Shown: positions 9,105-17,724, counted from the stretch's first letter. The stretch: 64,000 bases of DNA from Saprospiraceae bacterium (GCA_016716185.1 JADJWV010000002.1:1216501-1280500), one strand, 5' to 3'. The notes: generated by a model not told the origin, from the letters alone. Made by a program: numbers and translations.

Positions 9105-9624
9105 AATTTGTGCAATATTATTTCTGAATAAATAAGTTACTATTTGATAATTGGTGACATGAATATTATTCATTCCCGGTAATAGTATTTAAAAGTGGAT
9201 ATTGGTTATCAGTAATAATGGTAAAATAATTGTAAAAATAATAGTTTTTAATTACGTTTGCTATCTAATCATCATTTTGATCTATTCCCCTAATAAATAT
9301 AAATTATTAAGTAATGGGGAAATTCATGTAAAGTGGAATTTATTCTGATCAACAATATAGAGTATATTTTCAATTTTATTGCAGAGATTGGGATCATCCA
9401 TCATCATTATGCATTACCCATTACCCATTAGCATTCTGCATCAGTCATCACTACTCTTGTTCTTTTGAGTTGCAGAAGTGGGTATACAATTTTTTCAAAG
9501 TTAAATAACGTTAAAATCCCAGAATTAATGAAAAGGGCTTTTAAATTTGTTGCCGGTTCTGATTTTAGATGGTCAGGGCAAATGCATCCTATTTTAAGAA
9601 AAAACAAAATAAAAATCCAAAACA
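9105..9624. other. Intergenic region without a recognisable gene
   Basis: About 520 AT-rich bases between a minus-strand and a plus-strand gene, which should contain both promoters. I see only short word repeats (ATGCATTACCCATTACCC at about 9408-9430). The open frame 9428-9637 on the minus strand has no family character. Confidence 0.5.
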
Positions 9625-9993
9625 ATGACAAATTCAATTAACTGGTTTGAAATACCAGCAACAAATTTCGAAAGAGCAAAATCATTTTACGCAGCTTTGT
9701 TTAATGCTGAAATTGAAGAAATGCCGCATCCGGAATGGAAATACGGAATCTTGCCAGGCGACATGCAAAATGGCGTTACCGGAGGTATTGTTCAGGGTGA
9801 AGGTTTTGAACCCTCCGCTTCCGGATCTTTGATCTATCTCAACGGAGGCGAAGATCTGGCTGAACCACTTGGACGGGTTGAGGCTGCCGGTGGACAAATA
9901 CTTTTGCCTAAAACTCCTATTGGTGCCAATGGTTTTATTGCCCTGTTTTTAGATACCGAAGGGAATAAGGTTGGATTGCATTCTATGGCTTAA
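9625..9993 (+). CDS. VOC superfamily (glyoxalase/bleomycin-resistance-like) protein
   Basis: A 122-residue protein made of one vicinal-oxygen-chelate domain. The start INWFEIPATNFERAKSFYAA is the typical first beta-alpha unit, and the end FIALFLDTEGNKVGLHS is the usual last strand with the metal-binding Glu equivalent (DTEGN). Members bind a divalent metal and act as glyoxalases, dioxygenases or drug-binding proteins; this subgroup is often annotated 'VOC family protein' with no known substrate. It stands alone between two repeat fields. Confidence 0.88.
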   Translation: MTNSINWFEIPATNFERAKSFYAALFNAEIEEMPHPEWKYGILPGDMQNGVTGGIVQGEGFEPSASGSLIYLNGGEDLAEPLGRVEAAGGQILLPKTPIGANGFIALFLDTEGNKVGLHSMA

Positions 9994-10021
9994 GAAGAGC
10001 AAGCAGTTTTATTTTAGTCAG

Positions 10022-10560
10022 GTGATGTTTCCCGCAGATGTCGCAGATGTCGCAGATATTCAGACCGGAACCTATTCTGCGTAATTCGCGTAAACGGCGC
10101 CTGACCGAATAAGTTTTCTATAATTTTAAAACAATAGATCAGTCGGGCAGATGCGGGAAAAAATCAAGTGATGTTTCCCGCAGATGTCGCAGATGTCGCA
10201 GATATTCAGACCGGAACCTATTCTGCGTAATTCGCGTAAACGGCGCCTGACCGAATAAGTTTTCTATAATTTTAAAACAATAGATCAGTCGGGCAGATGC
10301 GGGAAAAAATCAAGTGATGTTTCCCGCAGATGTCGCAGATGTCGCAGATATTCAGACCGGAACCTAGTCTGCGTAATTCGCGTAAACGCTGCCTGACCGA
10401 ATAAGTTTTCTATAATTTTAAAACAATAGATCAGTCGGTCAGATGCGGGAAAAAATCAAGTGATGTTTCCCGCAGATGTCGCAGATGTCGCAGATATTCA
10501 GAACAGAACCTATTCTGCGTAATTCGCGTAAACGCCGCTTGACCGAATAAGTTTTCCTTT
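10022..10560. repeat. 146-bp tandem repeat (about 3.7 copies), each containing a REP-B palindrome
   Basis: Copies begin at 10022, 10168, 10314 and 10460 with GTGATGTTTCCCGCAGATG, exactly 146 bp apart, and differ by only a few bases. The last copy breaks off after the left half of the palindrome. Each unit contains a tandem GTCGCAGATGTCGCAGAT, then CTGCGTAATTCGCGTAAAC, then the REP-B pair (GCCTGACCGAATAAG ... AGATCAGTCGG(G/T)CAG). Near-identity of the copies implies recent tandem amplification. No ORF runs through it. Confidence 0.9.
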
Positions 10561-10783
10561 ATTTTAAACTATATTTCAATTACATCCAATAATTATCAGA
10601 TATCGATTCGGAAGTGTTAAAAAAATGATCCGGACCACTATTGATTTAATGCAAGACACAATTTCCTGAATTTAATTTATCGCTGCCTGGGACCGGTTGC
10701 ATGTTTCCATTTAAAAAGCTGAGATGGCAAGTCCAGTAGATTTTATTGAGGCATGGTAGGGAACCCGGATCATTCCTGGTTTT

Positions 10784-11347
10784 TTGTTTAATTTAGCAGC
10801 TCAATTGCAGGAGTTGCCTAAAAGGTTCATAGGAATCGGTTTGTTGATTTGTTTAGTAGTGCCAGGCACAGCAGTTTATGTCTTGCTGCAGCATCAAAAA
10901 CACATCATCAGAAAAGAAGTCAAAAGAAATCTGATTGCGGGGATCAACAAAAATGAATTGATTCTGTTGAAATTTTCCAGCAGTGAAAAATCCAGACTTT
11001 TGACCTGGGAACATTCCCGTGAATTCGAATATCAGCACAACATGTACGATGTGGTCGAAGAATCGACCGTTAACGACACCACTTCCTATTGGTGCTGGTG
11101 GGATCATGAAGAAACCAAACTCAACAAGCAACTTGTGGATTTGTGCGGTGGTGCTTTTGATCAGCACCCTCAGACTAACGATTGTCAGGAAAAGATATTT
11201 AGTTTTTATAAATCCTTGTTTAATAATCCGGTCGATATACATCATGCAGCTCTTCAGCTCATAATCGTGCACACGCATCGGCTTTACCATTCCAGTTTGG
11301 AAGCCGGATTCGAAGACCTGTTTGCGGTGCCACCGGAACAGTCCTAA
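10784..11347 (+). CDS. Membrane-anchored protein upstream of a TonB receptor, unknown function
   Basis: A 187-residue protein with one N-terminal membrane helix (about residues 17-36, FIGIGLLICLVVPGTAVYVL) and a soluble domain that should face the periplasm. Notable segments are SRLLTWEHSREFEYQHNMYD and SYWCWWDHEETKLNKQL, rich in His, Trp, Glu and Cys, and a later HHAALQL...HTHRLYH run. These could bind metal or heme, but that is inference. The TTG start is uncertain because no ATG lies near. It ends 80 bp before the TonB-dependent receptor on the same strand, so the two probably form one operon and act together in uptake or sensing. Confidence 0.6.
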   Translation: MFNLAAQLQELPKRFIGIGLLICLVVPGTAVYVLLQHQKHIIRKEVKRNLIAGINKNELILLKFSSSEKSRLLTWEHSREFEYQHNMYDVVEESTVNDTTSYWCWWDHEETKLNKQLVDLCGGAFDQHPQTNDCQEKIFSFYKSLFNNPVDIHHAALQLIIVHTHRLYHSSLEAGFEDLFAVPPEQS

Positions 11348-11427
11348 TTATTTTCATTATTTTTTTGTATGTGCCAGTTCAGCAATTGCTGACTGCTTTA
11401 TTTATTTATTTTAATTGATTTATCACT

Positions 11428-13839
11428 ATGAAATATATATGCATTCTGTGCTGGTTCTTATGGGCGCCTGCTACGGCCCAATTGCAGACCATCACCATCA
11501 AAGATTCACAAACCGGTGAGGGGCTTGAAATGGTTACCCTGCTGAGTGAATCGCCGAAATTATTTGCAACGACCAACCACAAAGGCGAAGCTGATATTTC
11601 GGCATTTAAAAATGTATTAAACATTCAGGTATTGGGATTTGGTTATAAAACGGTAGTCAAAAGTTTTGCTGAAATTGAACAGGCCGGCTTTATTTTACAG
11701 CTGGATGCAAGTGCTGCGCATTTTGAAGAGATTGTGGTTACAGCCACCCGTTGGAAGCAATCATCCAAAAATGTTCCGGCAAAAATTTCGGTTATTTCTC
11801 CAAAGGATGTGACTTCTTACAATCCGCAGACCGCCGCAGATATGCTGGGTTCAACCGGCGAAGTCTTTATCCAGAAAAGTCAGCAGGGTGGGGGCAGTCC
11901 GATGATCCGCGGATTTGCTACCAACCGTTTGTTGTATGCGGTCGATGGCGTTCGCATGAATTCCGCCATTTTCAGAGCCGGTAACATTCAAAACGTGATT
12001 GCACTGGATCCCTTTGCGATTGAAAATACAGAAATATTTTTTGGTCCGGGTTCCATCATCTTTGGGAGCGATGCCATAGGCGGAGTGATGAGTTTTCAGA
12101 CCCTCACTCCGCAATTATCTGCTTCCGAAGATCTGCTCATTACCGGAAAAGCTGTGAGCCGATATGCCTCTGCCAACAGCGAATTCACCAAGCATTTTGA
12201 CGTGAACGCAGCCGGAAAAAAATTTTCGTATGTGGCCAGCCTGACGCATGCGGATTATGGCCACTTGCAAATGGGAAAAAACGGGCCCGATTCTTATCTG
12301 AAACACTACACCGTGCAGCGACTGGACAGCATGGACCGCGTATTTGAAAACAAGGATCCGATGGTACAGGACCCAACGGCCTATTCCCAATTGAATTTAA
12401 TGCAAAAGCTGAGGTTCAGGCCTAATGCTGAATGGAATTTTGAATATGCTTTTCACTTGTCGGAATCTTCTGAATTTTCGCGTTACGACCGATTGATCGA
12501 AACACAAAGCAACGGACTTCCCGTTTCGGCGGTTTGGAATTACGGGCCGCAAATCTGGCGCATGCATAATTTGTCGATTTCTCAGGTGACTTCCAATAAA
12601 TTTTACGACGGCATGACCTTGAGATTAGCTCATCAATATTTTGAGGAAAGCCGGATCGACCGGAGATTGAATCACCACCGACTTCGAAATAACCTCGAAG
12701 AGGTGAATGCATTTTCCATAAACCTGGATTTTGAAAAAGATATCCATAAACACCGGATTCATTATGGTCTTGAATATGTCGTCAACGATGTGAATTCTAC
12801 CGGAACTGCGGTAGATATCAGGAATGGATCGGCCATTCAGGTGCCCGACAGATATCCGGCATCGGTGTGGAAGAGTTATGCAGCCTATGCAAATTATCAG
12901 TATAAGGTTTCCGACAGACTTTTGCTTCAGGCAGGAGCGAGGATAGGAGCCTACGACATTCAATCCGATTTTACCCGCCACCTCGTTTTTTTTCCGTTTG
13001 ATTTTACAAATTCAACTGTGAAAAATTCTGCGGCCATCGGGAGCCTGGGATTTGTGTATCGTCCGGCAGAAAAATGGAGACTGCATGTAAATTTAGGAAC
13101 CGGATTCAGGGCGCCTAATGTCGATGATATCGGAAAAATATTTGATTTTGTTTCCGGCGAAGTCATCGTCCCGAACACTTCACTGAAAGCAGAATATGCG
13201 TACAACGGCGAAATCGGCATCACCAAAATATTTGGTGAGCGCATAAAACTCGAACTTGCTGCATATTATACTTATCTCGATCATGCCATGGTGCGCAGGG
13301 CATTTCAGGTAAATGGACAGGATAGTATTTTATACGACGGACAGATGAGTAAAGTGTACGCCATTCAGAATGCGGCCTATGGCCGCGTAAGCGGACTGAA
13401 TGCAGGTATCGAGATCAAACTATTTTCCGGTTGGAGTCTTTTGTCGAAGTACAATTATCAATCGGGAAAAGAAGAAATGGACAATGGCGAGGTAAAACCT
13501 TCACGACATGCTGCGCCGGCTTTCGGAATGACTCAATTGGTTTTTCACAAGAAAAAACTGGATCTACAATTTTACGCGGTTTACAGCGCCAGTGTAATAT
13601 ATGAAGATCTGAATCCCGAAGAGCAAAGCAAGCTGGCGATCTACGCGAAAGACGCAAATGGGAATCCGTACTCTCCATCCTGGTACACGATCAATTTCAA
13701 AACGATGTATCAGTTGCATGAGAACTGGACCCTGAGTGCCGGTATTGAAAATCTGACGGATCAGCGATACAGGCCTTACAGTTCGGGATTGGTGGCAGGT
13801 GGAAGGAATTTTATACTGGCATTGAGGGCAGGATTTTAA
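11428..13839 (+). CDS. TonB-dependent outer-membrane receptor, heme/hemoglobin-receptor-like
   Basis: An 803-residue receptor. It has a signal peptide (MKYICILCWFLWAPATAQ), a short carboxypeptidase-regulatory-like domain (TITIKDSQTGEGLEMV), a plug domain (EEIVVTATRWKQ, then GGGSPMIRGFATNRLLYAVD and GVRMNSAIFRAGNIQN) and a C-terminal beta-barrel ending in an aromatic residue (ILALRAGF). The plug motif with NR, DGVRMN and GNIQ is typical of the hemoglobin/heme receptor branch. It lies in the outer membrane and takes up its ligand using TonB-ExbBD energy. The upstream membrane-anchored gene may be an accessory. Heme specificity is inference; other large ligands or copper complexes are possible. 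Confidence 0.9.
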   Translation: MKYICILCWFLWAPATAQLQTITIKDSQTGEGLEMVTLLSESPKLFATTNHKGEADISAFKNVLNIQVLGFGYKTVVKSFAEIEQAGFILQLDASAAHFEEIVVTATRWKQSSKNVPAKISVISPKDVTSYNPQTAADMLGSTGEVFIQKSQQGGGSPMIRGFATNRLLYAVDGVRMNSAIFRAGNIQNVIALDPFAIENTEIFFGPGSIIFGSDAIGGVMSFQTLTPQLSASEDLLITGKAVSRYASANSEFTKHFDVNAAGKKFSYVASLTHADYGHLQMGKNGPDSYLKHYTVQRLDSMDRVFENKDPMVQDPTAYSQLNLMQKLRFRPNAEWNFEYAFHLSESSEFSRYDRLIETQSNGLPVSAVWNYGPQIWRMHNLSISQVTSNKFYDGMTLRLAHQYFEESRIDRRLNHHRLRNNLEEVNAFSINLDFEKDIHKHRIHYGLEYVVNDVNSTGTAVDIRNGSAIQVPDRYPASVWKSYAAYANYQYKVSDRLLLQAGARIGAYDIQSDFTRHLVFFPFDFTNSTVKNSAAIGSLGFVYRPAEKWRLHVNLGTGFRAPNVDDIGKIFDFVSGEVIVPNTSLKAEYAYNGEIGITKIFGERIKLELAAYYTYLDHAMVRRAFQVNGQDSILYDGQMSKVYAIQNAAYGRVSGLNAGIEIKLFSGWSLLSKYNYQSGKEEMDNGEVKPSRHAAPAFGMTQLVFHKKKLDLQFYAVYSASVIYEDLNPEEQSKLAIYAKDANGNPYSPSWYTINFKTMYQLHENWTLSAGIENLTDQRYRPYSSGLVAGGRNFILALRAGF

Positions 13840-14085
13840 AAGCTCAAAGCTTAAAGAAGAAAAGCTCAAAGCCTAATGAGCAAAGAGGATAGGGGAAGGA
13901 GGAAAGAGCAAAGTTTGAAGAAAAGCTCAAAGCATAAAGCAGGAGATTTGTTAAAACTAACAATCGTTAGTATGACTACTAACTACTAATTGCTGACTCC
14001 TGACTAAAGGCCTAAGGTAATTTGGAATGAGTAGGTAGTATTAGAAATCACTCATGTTGGAGAACCCCTGTATTTATTTCCCGCA
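13840..14085. repeat. Intergenic AAAGCTC/AAAGCTT word array
   Basis: Right after the receptor stop come AAAAGCTCAAAGCTTAAAG words, repeated to about 13945 and interrupted by purine-rich filler (GGATAGGGGAAGGAGGAAAG). The rest to 14085 has no coding or RNA signal that I can support. Confidence 0.6.
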
Positions 14086-14088
14086 ACT

Positions 14089-14142
14089 CCCCGCCTGATA
14101 TTTTGTTATAAAATAATGAAAAAATTATTCGGTCAGGCGGGG
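14089..14142. repeat. REP-B family palindrome with perfect 10-bp outer stem
   Basis: CCCCGCCTGA (14089-14098) is the exact inverted repeat of TCAGGCGGGG (14133-14142) around an AT-rich centre. The right side continues as GGATTACGCAGATT, the reverse complement of the flank seen at the 8-kb copies, so this is the same family in opposite orientation. Confidence 0.85.
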
Positions 14143-14160
14143 ATTACGCAGATTACCCCT

Positions 14161-14287
14161 CGCTGGCGCAAGTCGCCCGACTTGTGCCAATGAGACAATT
14201 AGCTAGCCGAAACAAAAGTTATTTAAAATTAGGAATCCATGGACAATAAACAAGTTTATAAATCAGTATTATAGAATGTATGGTTGC
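14161..14287. repeat. REP-A hairpin plus about 100-bp direct repeat, copy 1
   Basis: The hairpin GGCGCAAGTCG-CC-CGACTTGTGCC (14165-14188) is followed by about 100 bp that recur almost unchanged exactly 1,000 bp downstream (15161-15287), with about five mismatches. In this copy the promoter-like box near the right end reads TATGGTTG instead of TATATTTG. The repeat ends just before the intradiol-dioxygenase-like lipoprotein gene. Confidence 0.85.
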
Positions 14288-14340
14288 AAATAGAATTTAT
14301 GAAATTGAAATATCCTGAAATGAATCTAAGCGAAAGTCAA

Positions 14341-15006
14341 ATGATAAGGACTTTTGTATTCGTTATTATTATTGCGATACTCAGTTCATGCAATCAACAT
14401 AAGGGAAAGGAAATAAGCGAAGGAAAGAAACCATCGCAAATTGGCGGGGCTTTCGAAAATCGCGAATTCACCTATTATGGGATTCCCAGATCTGTGAATG
14501 CGGTAGATACCAGTCCGGGGTGGCATCAGACTGGCCAGAAGTTAAAAATAAAAGGCGTGATTTTCAAAGCAGATGGTCAGACACCTGCGCCGGGAGTTTT
14601 ACTTTATTATTATCACACCAATACCGAGGGAACCTACCTTCACAAGCCGGAAATAAGGCGCAGTATGGCTCCAAATGATTTAGGACAAACCCATGGTTAT
14701 ATCAGGGGTTGGGTACAAACAGATCAGCATGGTGCCTATGAAATATACACAGTGAGACCTGGCAGCTATCCGGGCAGGACAGATCCGGCGCATATCCATT
14801 GTACCATCAAAGAACCCAATGATATTGCGGAGTATTATATCGACGATATACTGTTTGACGATGATCCTTTGCTTACGGAACGGCATCGCCAAAGACTTGA
14901 GCAAAGAGCTGGAAACGGAATTGTGGAGCTCGTAAGCGATGGAGAATTGGCAATTGGAGTTCGCAACATCGTACTTGGGAAAAACATTCCGGGATATCCA
15001 TTGTAG
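14341..15006 (+). CDS. Intradiol ring-cleavage dioxygenase-like lipoprotein
   Basis: A 221-residue exported lipoprotein; the signal MIRTFVFVIIIAILSSC carries a lipobox with Cys at residue 17. The body is the catechol/protocatechuate 3,4-dioxygenase beta-fold. VLLYYYHTNTEGTY contains the first Tyr-ligand segment, then GYIRGWVQTDQHGAYE, then VRPGSYPGRTDPAHIHC with the second Tyr and the HxH pair that bind non-heme Fe(III). All four ligand positions therefore appear present. Lipid-anchored intradiol-type proteins are common in Bacteroidota and their substrate is usually unknown. The start at 14341 gives the signal peptide; two upstream in-frame starts exist. The gene is bracketed by two direct repeats 1 kb apart, a cassette-like arrangement. 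Confidence 0.82.
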   Translation: MIRTFVFVIIIAILSSCNQHKGKEISEGKKPSQIGGAFENREFTYYGIPRSVNAVDTSPGWHQTGQKLKIKGVIFKADGQTPAPGVLLYYYHTNTEGTYLHKPEIRRSMAPNDLGQTHGYIRGWVQTDQHGAYEIYTVRPGSYPGRTDPAHIHCTIKEPNDIAEYYIDDILFDDDPLLTERHRQRLEQRAGNGIVELVSDGELAIGVRNIVLGKNIPGYPL

Positions 15007-15070
15007 CTGTTTCGGTGATTCGATTATCGTAATATTTATAGACGTTCCTTTGGACAAATATTCGAACTCA

Positions 15071-15164
15071 TCGCAGGCGCAAGTCCCCTCGCAGACGCAA
15101 GTCCCTCGCAGGCGCAAGTCCCCTCGCTGGCACAAGTCCCCTCGCTGGCACAAGTCCCCTCGCT
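15071..15164. repeat. Array of an 18-bp REP-A half-site
   Basis: Five direct copies of TCGC(A/T)G(G/A)C(G/A)CAAGTCC(C)C start at 15071, 15089, 15106, 15124 and 15142; a sixth at 15160 runs into the complete hairpin. Each unit equals the left arm of the REP-A hairpin, so only one arm has been amplified. Unit 2 is one base short. Confidence 0.9.
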
Positions 15165-15287
15165 GGCGCAAGTCTCCCGACTTGTGCCAATGATACAATT
15201 AGCTAGCCGAAACAAAAGTTATTTAAAATTTGGAATCCATGGACAATAAACAAGTTTATAAGTCAGTATTATAGAATGTATATTTGC
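15161..15287. repeat. REP-A hairpin plus direct repeat copy 2, carrying a promoter-like box
   Basis: This is the second copy of the 14161-14287 repeat. The hairpin GGCGCAAGTC-tcc(c)-GACTTGTGCC lies at 15165-15188. Near the right end TATATTTG (about 15279-15286) matches the TAnnTTTG -7 consensus, with a GTTTA about 20 bases upstream as a possible -33 element, 50-60 bases before the ATG of the next gene. The repeat may therefore carry the promoter of the gene at 15338. Confidence 0.75.
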
Positions 15288-15337
15288 AAGGCAATAAAAT
15301 ATTTATGATAATAAAATATAAATTACGATAAATAAGC

Positions 15338-16828
15338 ATGTTTGTTAATTTAAAATATATAAAGGGAACGATGATATTGCTTGGTGCAATGTTTATTCAA
15401 GTGGTATATTGCCAAGTAAAATACTCGAGTAATTGGTTGTTTGGTTATGACACAATGAATTTACATACACAGTTTAACTTCAATGATGATAGCTTGAAAG
15501 TTTCAACATTTAAAAGTGTTATGTATATTGATGGTGTTACTGTGATTAGTAATTCGGTTGGAAAATTATTGTTTTATACTGACGGATGCCAAATATTTAA
15601 CAGCAACCATCAATTAATTCTAAATGGTGACAATTTAACACCCATAAATTGGGGCTCTTTTTGCACAAATGGAATTGGAATACTTCTTGATCAGAGTGCT
15701 TTAGCAATTCCTATAGAAGGTAAACATGAACGATTTATTTTAATTTCGCCTAATTTAGATACAATCAACGTTAATGGCACAAGAAATGTAGGACGGTCTG
15801 CATTTTATTATCATATTATTGATTTCGATTCAATTCATCCAAATGGTATTGTAAGTTCAAAAACAAATATATTGTTAAACGGAATATTTGGCATAAATGG
15901 CATAACAATGTGCAAACACGGTAATGGATTGGATTGGTGGATTTTATTTCCACATTTAGATTCTAATTGTATTAGTGTCTTTAAGCTTGTATCAGATGAA
16001 TTTAAGTTTTCTTCCAAAATATGTTTTGAATTACCTTATGCATTTAAATCAGGTTCTGGTTCGAGTAAATTTAGTTCGGATGGGAATTATTTTGCGATTT
16101 CTGACAATTACGAAGGAATTTCCTTGTTTAGATTTAACCGATGTAAAGGAACACTAAGTTTTCTTGAGAATATTAGATTTCCGGAAGATACTGTTTCCGG
16201 TTCCTATTGCGAAATATCACCTAATTCACAATTTTTATATGTGTTTAATAGATCCAGATGTTGGCAGATAGATCTTTTTGAATCAAATAGATCATCGAGT
16301 AAGACTGTTGTTGCTGAATGGGATAAAATGATTCCAAATACAAGATTTGGGGGTGCACAACTTGCATTAGATAATAGAATCTATGTTGCATGCCCAGGCA
16401 CATCGAATTTTTATCATGTCATAAAAGATCCAAATACTAAGGGCACACTTTGTAATTTTGAGCAAAGGGCTATTAAATTACCCACATATAACTTTTACAC
16501 GATTCCTAATTTCCCAAATTACAATTTGAAAGCAGAATCAGTACCATGTGAAATGACTAATGTTATTGAACAAACCACAATAAATTGCGATACGAGGTTA
16601 ATTTCCTTAAAAGGGAATAAATATATTTTGGATTTAAGGGACATGCCTAAGGGAAAAAGAGAAATCGCGGTTTATGATGTTTCTGGAAGTCAATTGCAAT
16701 TAAATAAAAATATTTACTATTCTGACTATGAATTGGATTTCTCGAATTACAAAAATGGCATCTACTTTATCGTTATCAAAAGTGATAAATTAGGTGTATG
16801 TAATTATAAAATAACAAAAATTGATTAA
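15338..16828 (+). CDS. T9SS type A-sorted beta-propeller surface protein
   Basis: A 496-residue exported protein. It has an N-terminal signal region (GTMILLGAMFIQVVYCQ), a propeller-like body with repeated strands (for example FSSDGNYFAISDN and ISPNSQFLYVFN) and a C-terminal type A sorting domain (AVYDVSGSQLQ ... FSNYKNGIYFIVI ... CNYKITKID). T9SS cargo crosses the outer membrane and is attached to the surface or released. It is paralogous to the proteins at 17841 and 26264: all share the ISPN/FSPN-G-F-Y strand and the WWIL/FWIL strand, and this one shares IPNFPNY with the 17841 protein. Binding or enzyme activity cannot be predicted. It lies between the REP-A copies and the transposase. Confidence 0.8.
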   Translation: MFVNLKYIKGTMILLGAMFIQVVYCQVKYSSNWLFGYDTMNLHTQFNFNDDSLKVSTFKSVMYIDGVTVISNSVGKLLFYTDGCQIFNSNHQLILNGDNLTPINWGSFCTNGIGILLDQSALAIPIEGKHERFILISPNLDTINVNGTRNVGRSAFYYHIIDFDSIHPNGIVSSKTNILLNGIFGINGITMCKHGNGLDWWILFPHLDSNCISVFKLVSDEFKFSSKICFELPYAFKSGSGSSKFSSDGNYFAISDNYEGISLFRFNRCKGTLSFLENIRFPEDTVSGSYCEISPNSQFLYVFNRSRCWQIDLFESNRSSSKTVVAEWDKMIPNTRFGGAQLALDNRIYVACPGTSNFYHVIKDPNTKGTLCNFEQRAIKLPTYNFYTIPNFPNYNLKAESVPCEMTNVIEQTTINCDTRLISLKGNKYILDLRDMPKGKREIAVYDVSGSQLQLNKNIYYSDYELDFSNYKNGIYFIVIKSDKLGVCNYKITKID

Positions 16829-16974
16829 GGAAAGCTCTTCTGGAATAAGGTATTAAAATTCTAATTAACATGAATTGTAAATTCAACTTCTTTGATTCTG
16901 CTTTCAGATATTTTTTCAAAGTTAGTTCTCTTTGGAAAAAAGCGTCTTAATTGTCCAATTCGATTTTGAACCCT

Positions 16975-17002
16975 CGCTGGCGCAAGTCGCCCGACTTGTG
17001 CC
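16975..17002. repeat. REP-A hairpin upstream of the RAYT gene
   Basis: GGCGCAAGTCG (16979-16989), CC, CGACTTGTGCC (16992-17002) forms an 11-bp stem with one G-T pair and a 2-base turn, preceded by CCTCGCT. It lies 38 bp before the transposase start and is the same element as the copies at 14165 and 15165. Confidence 0.9.
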
Positions 17003-17040
17003 AATGATATTAAATTCCATATTTCCATTATTTTTGACTA

Positions 17041-17628
17041 ATGAGCAACAAATACAAATTCAATGAGCCTGAAGGGATTTATTTTGTAAGCTTCGCAACA
17101 GTTGGTTGGGTAGATGTTTTTACAAGAATTGAATACAAAGAGTTATTTATTGAAAGCCTGAGATATTGTCAGATAAATAAGGGAATGCAAATACATGTCT
17201 GGTGCTTGATGACCAACCATGTACATTTGATCTTTTCTTCAAAAGAGCCAGGAAAGCATTCCGATATACTGCGGGATCTTAAAAAGTTTACCGCAACTGC
17301 ACTTATTAAAGGAATAGCTTCCAATCCTAGAGAAAGCAGAAAAGAATGGATGATGAACATTTTTGAGGAAGCAGGGAAGAAAAATTCAAACAATTCAAAA
17401 TACCAATTCTGGCAACAAGACAATCATCCAATCGAGATTTATAGCCCAAAAGTTATATCTCAAAAGATATTATACGCGCATAATAATCCAGTAGTGGAAG
17501 GTATTGTTGATGAACCTGAACATTATTTATTCAGCAGTGCCAGGGATTATGCTGGCCGTAAAGGTATCATCGATATTGAATTTCTCGATCTTCCGGCTTC
17601 CTTGATTGGTTATAAAGATCTTGGTTGA
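17041..17628 (+). CDS. REP-associated tyrosine transposase (RAYT, Y1/HUH family)
   Basis: A 195-residue single-domain HUH transposase. The metal-binding HUH motif is NHVHL at residues 59-63. The hallmark C-terminal block of Bacteroidota RAYTs follows as ILYAHNNPVVEGIVDEPEHY and then SSARDYAGRKG, which includes candidate nucleophilic tyrosines. RAYTs nick and join single-stranded DNA at REP hairpins and are thought to spread REPs without moving as a normal insertion sequence. Here the gene is flanked by REP-A hairpins in opposite orientation (16979-17002 and 17656-17680), a classic REPtron layout. Its length is normal for the family and the frame is intact, so it may be active. Confidence 0.92.
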   Translation: MSNKYKFNEPEGIYFVSFATVGWVDVFTRIEYKELFIESLRYCQINKGMQIHVWCLMTNHVHLIFSSKEPGKHSDILRDLKKFTATALIKGIASNPRESRKEWMMNIFEEAGKKNSNNSKYQFWQQDNHPIEIYSPKVISQKILYAHNNPVVEGIVDEPEHYLFSSARDYAGRKGIIDIEFLDLPASLIGYKDLG

Positions 17629-17654
17629 ATAGAATAAGCATTAGTAAATTTGCG

Positions 17655-17700
17655 GTGGCACAAGTCGGGAGACTTGCGCCAGCAGGGGCCAGCAGGGGAT
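17655..17700. repeat. REP-A hairpin downstream of RAYT, inverted orientation
   Basis: GGCACAAGTC (17656-17665), a 5-base turn and GACTTGCGCC (17671-17680) are the reverse complement of the upstream copy. The flanking AGCAGGGG is present twice (17681-17698), as if the outer half-site had started to duplicate. Confidence 0.88.
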
Positions 17701-17724
17701 GCAATTCCATCTCACGTAAATTAA

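Noticed and set aside
10022..10560. CRISPR array
   Set aside because: Units are 146 bp and near-identical over their whole length, with no variable spacers, and no cas genes are in the window.
14680..15198. Minus-strand ORF with RGDLCQRGDLCQ repeats
   Set aside because: It is a translation of the 18-bp REP-A half-site array and the opposite strand of the dioxygenase-like gene.
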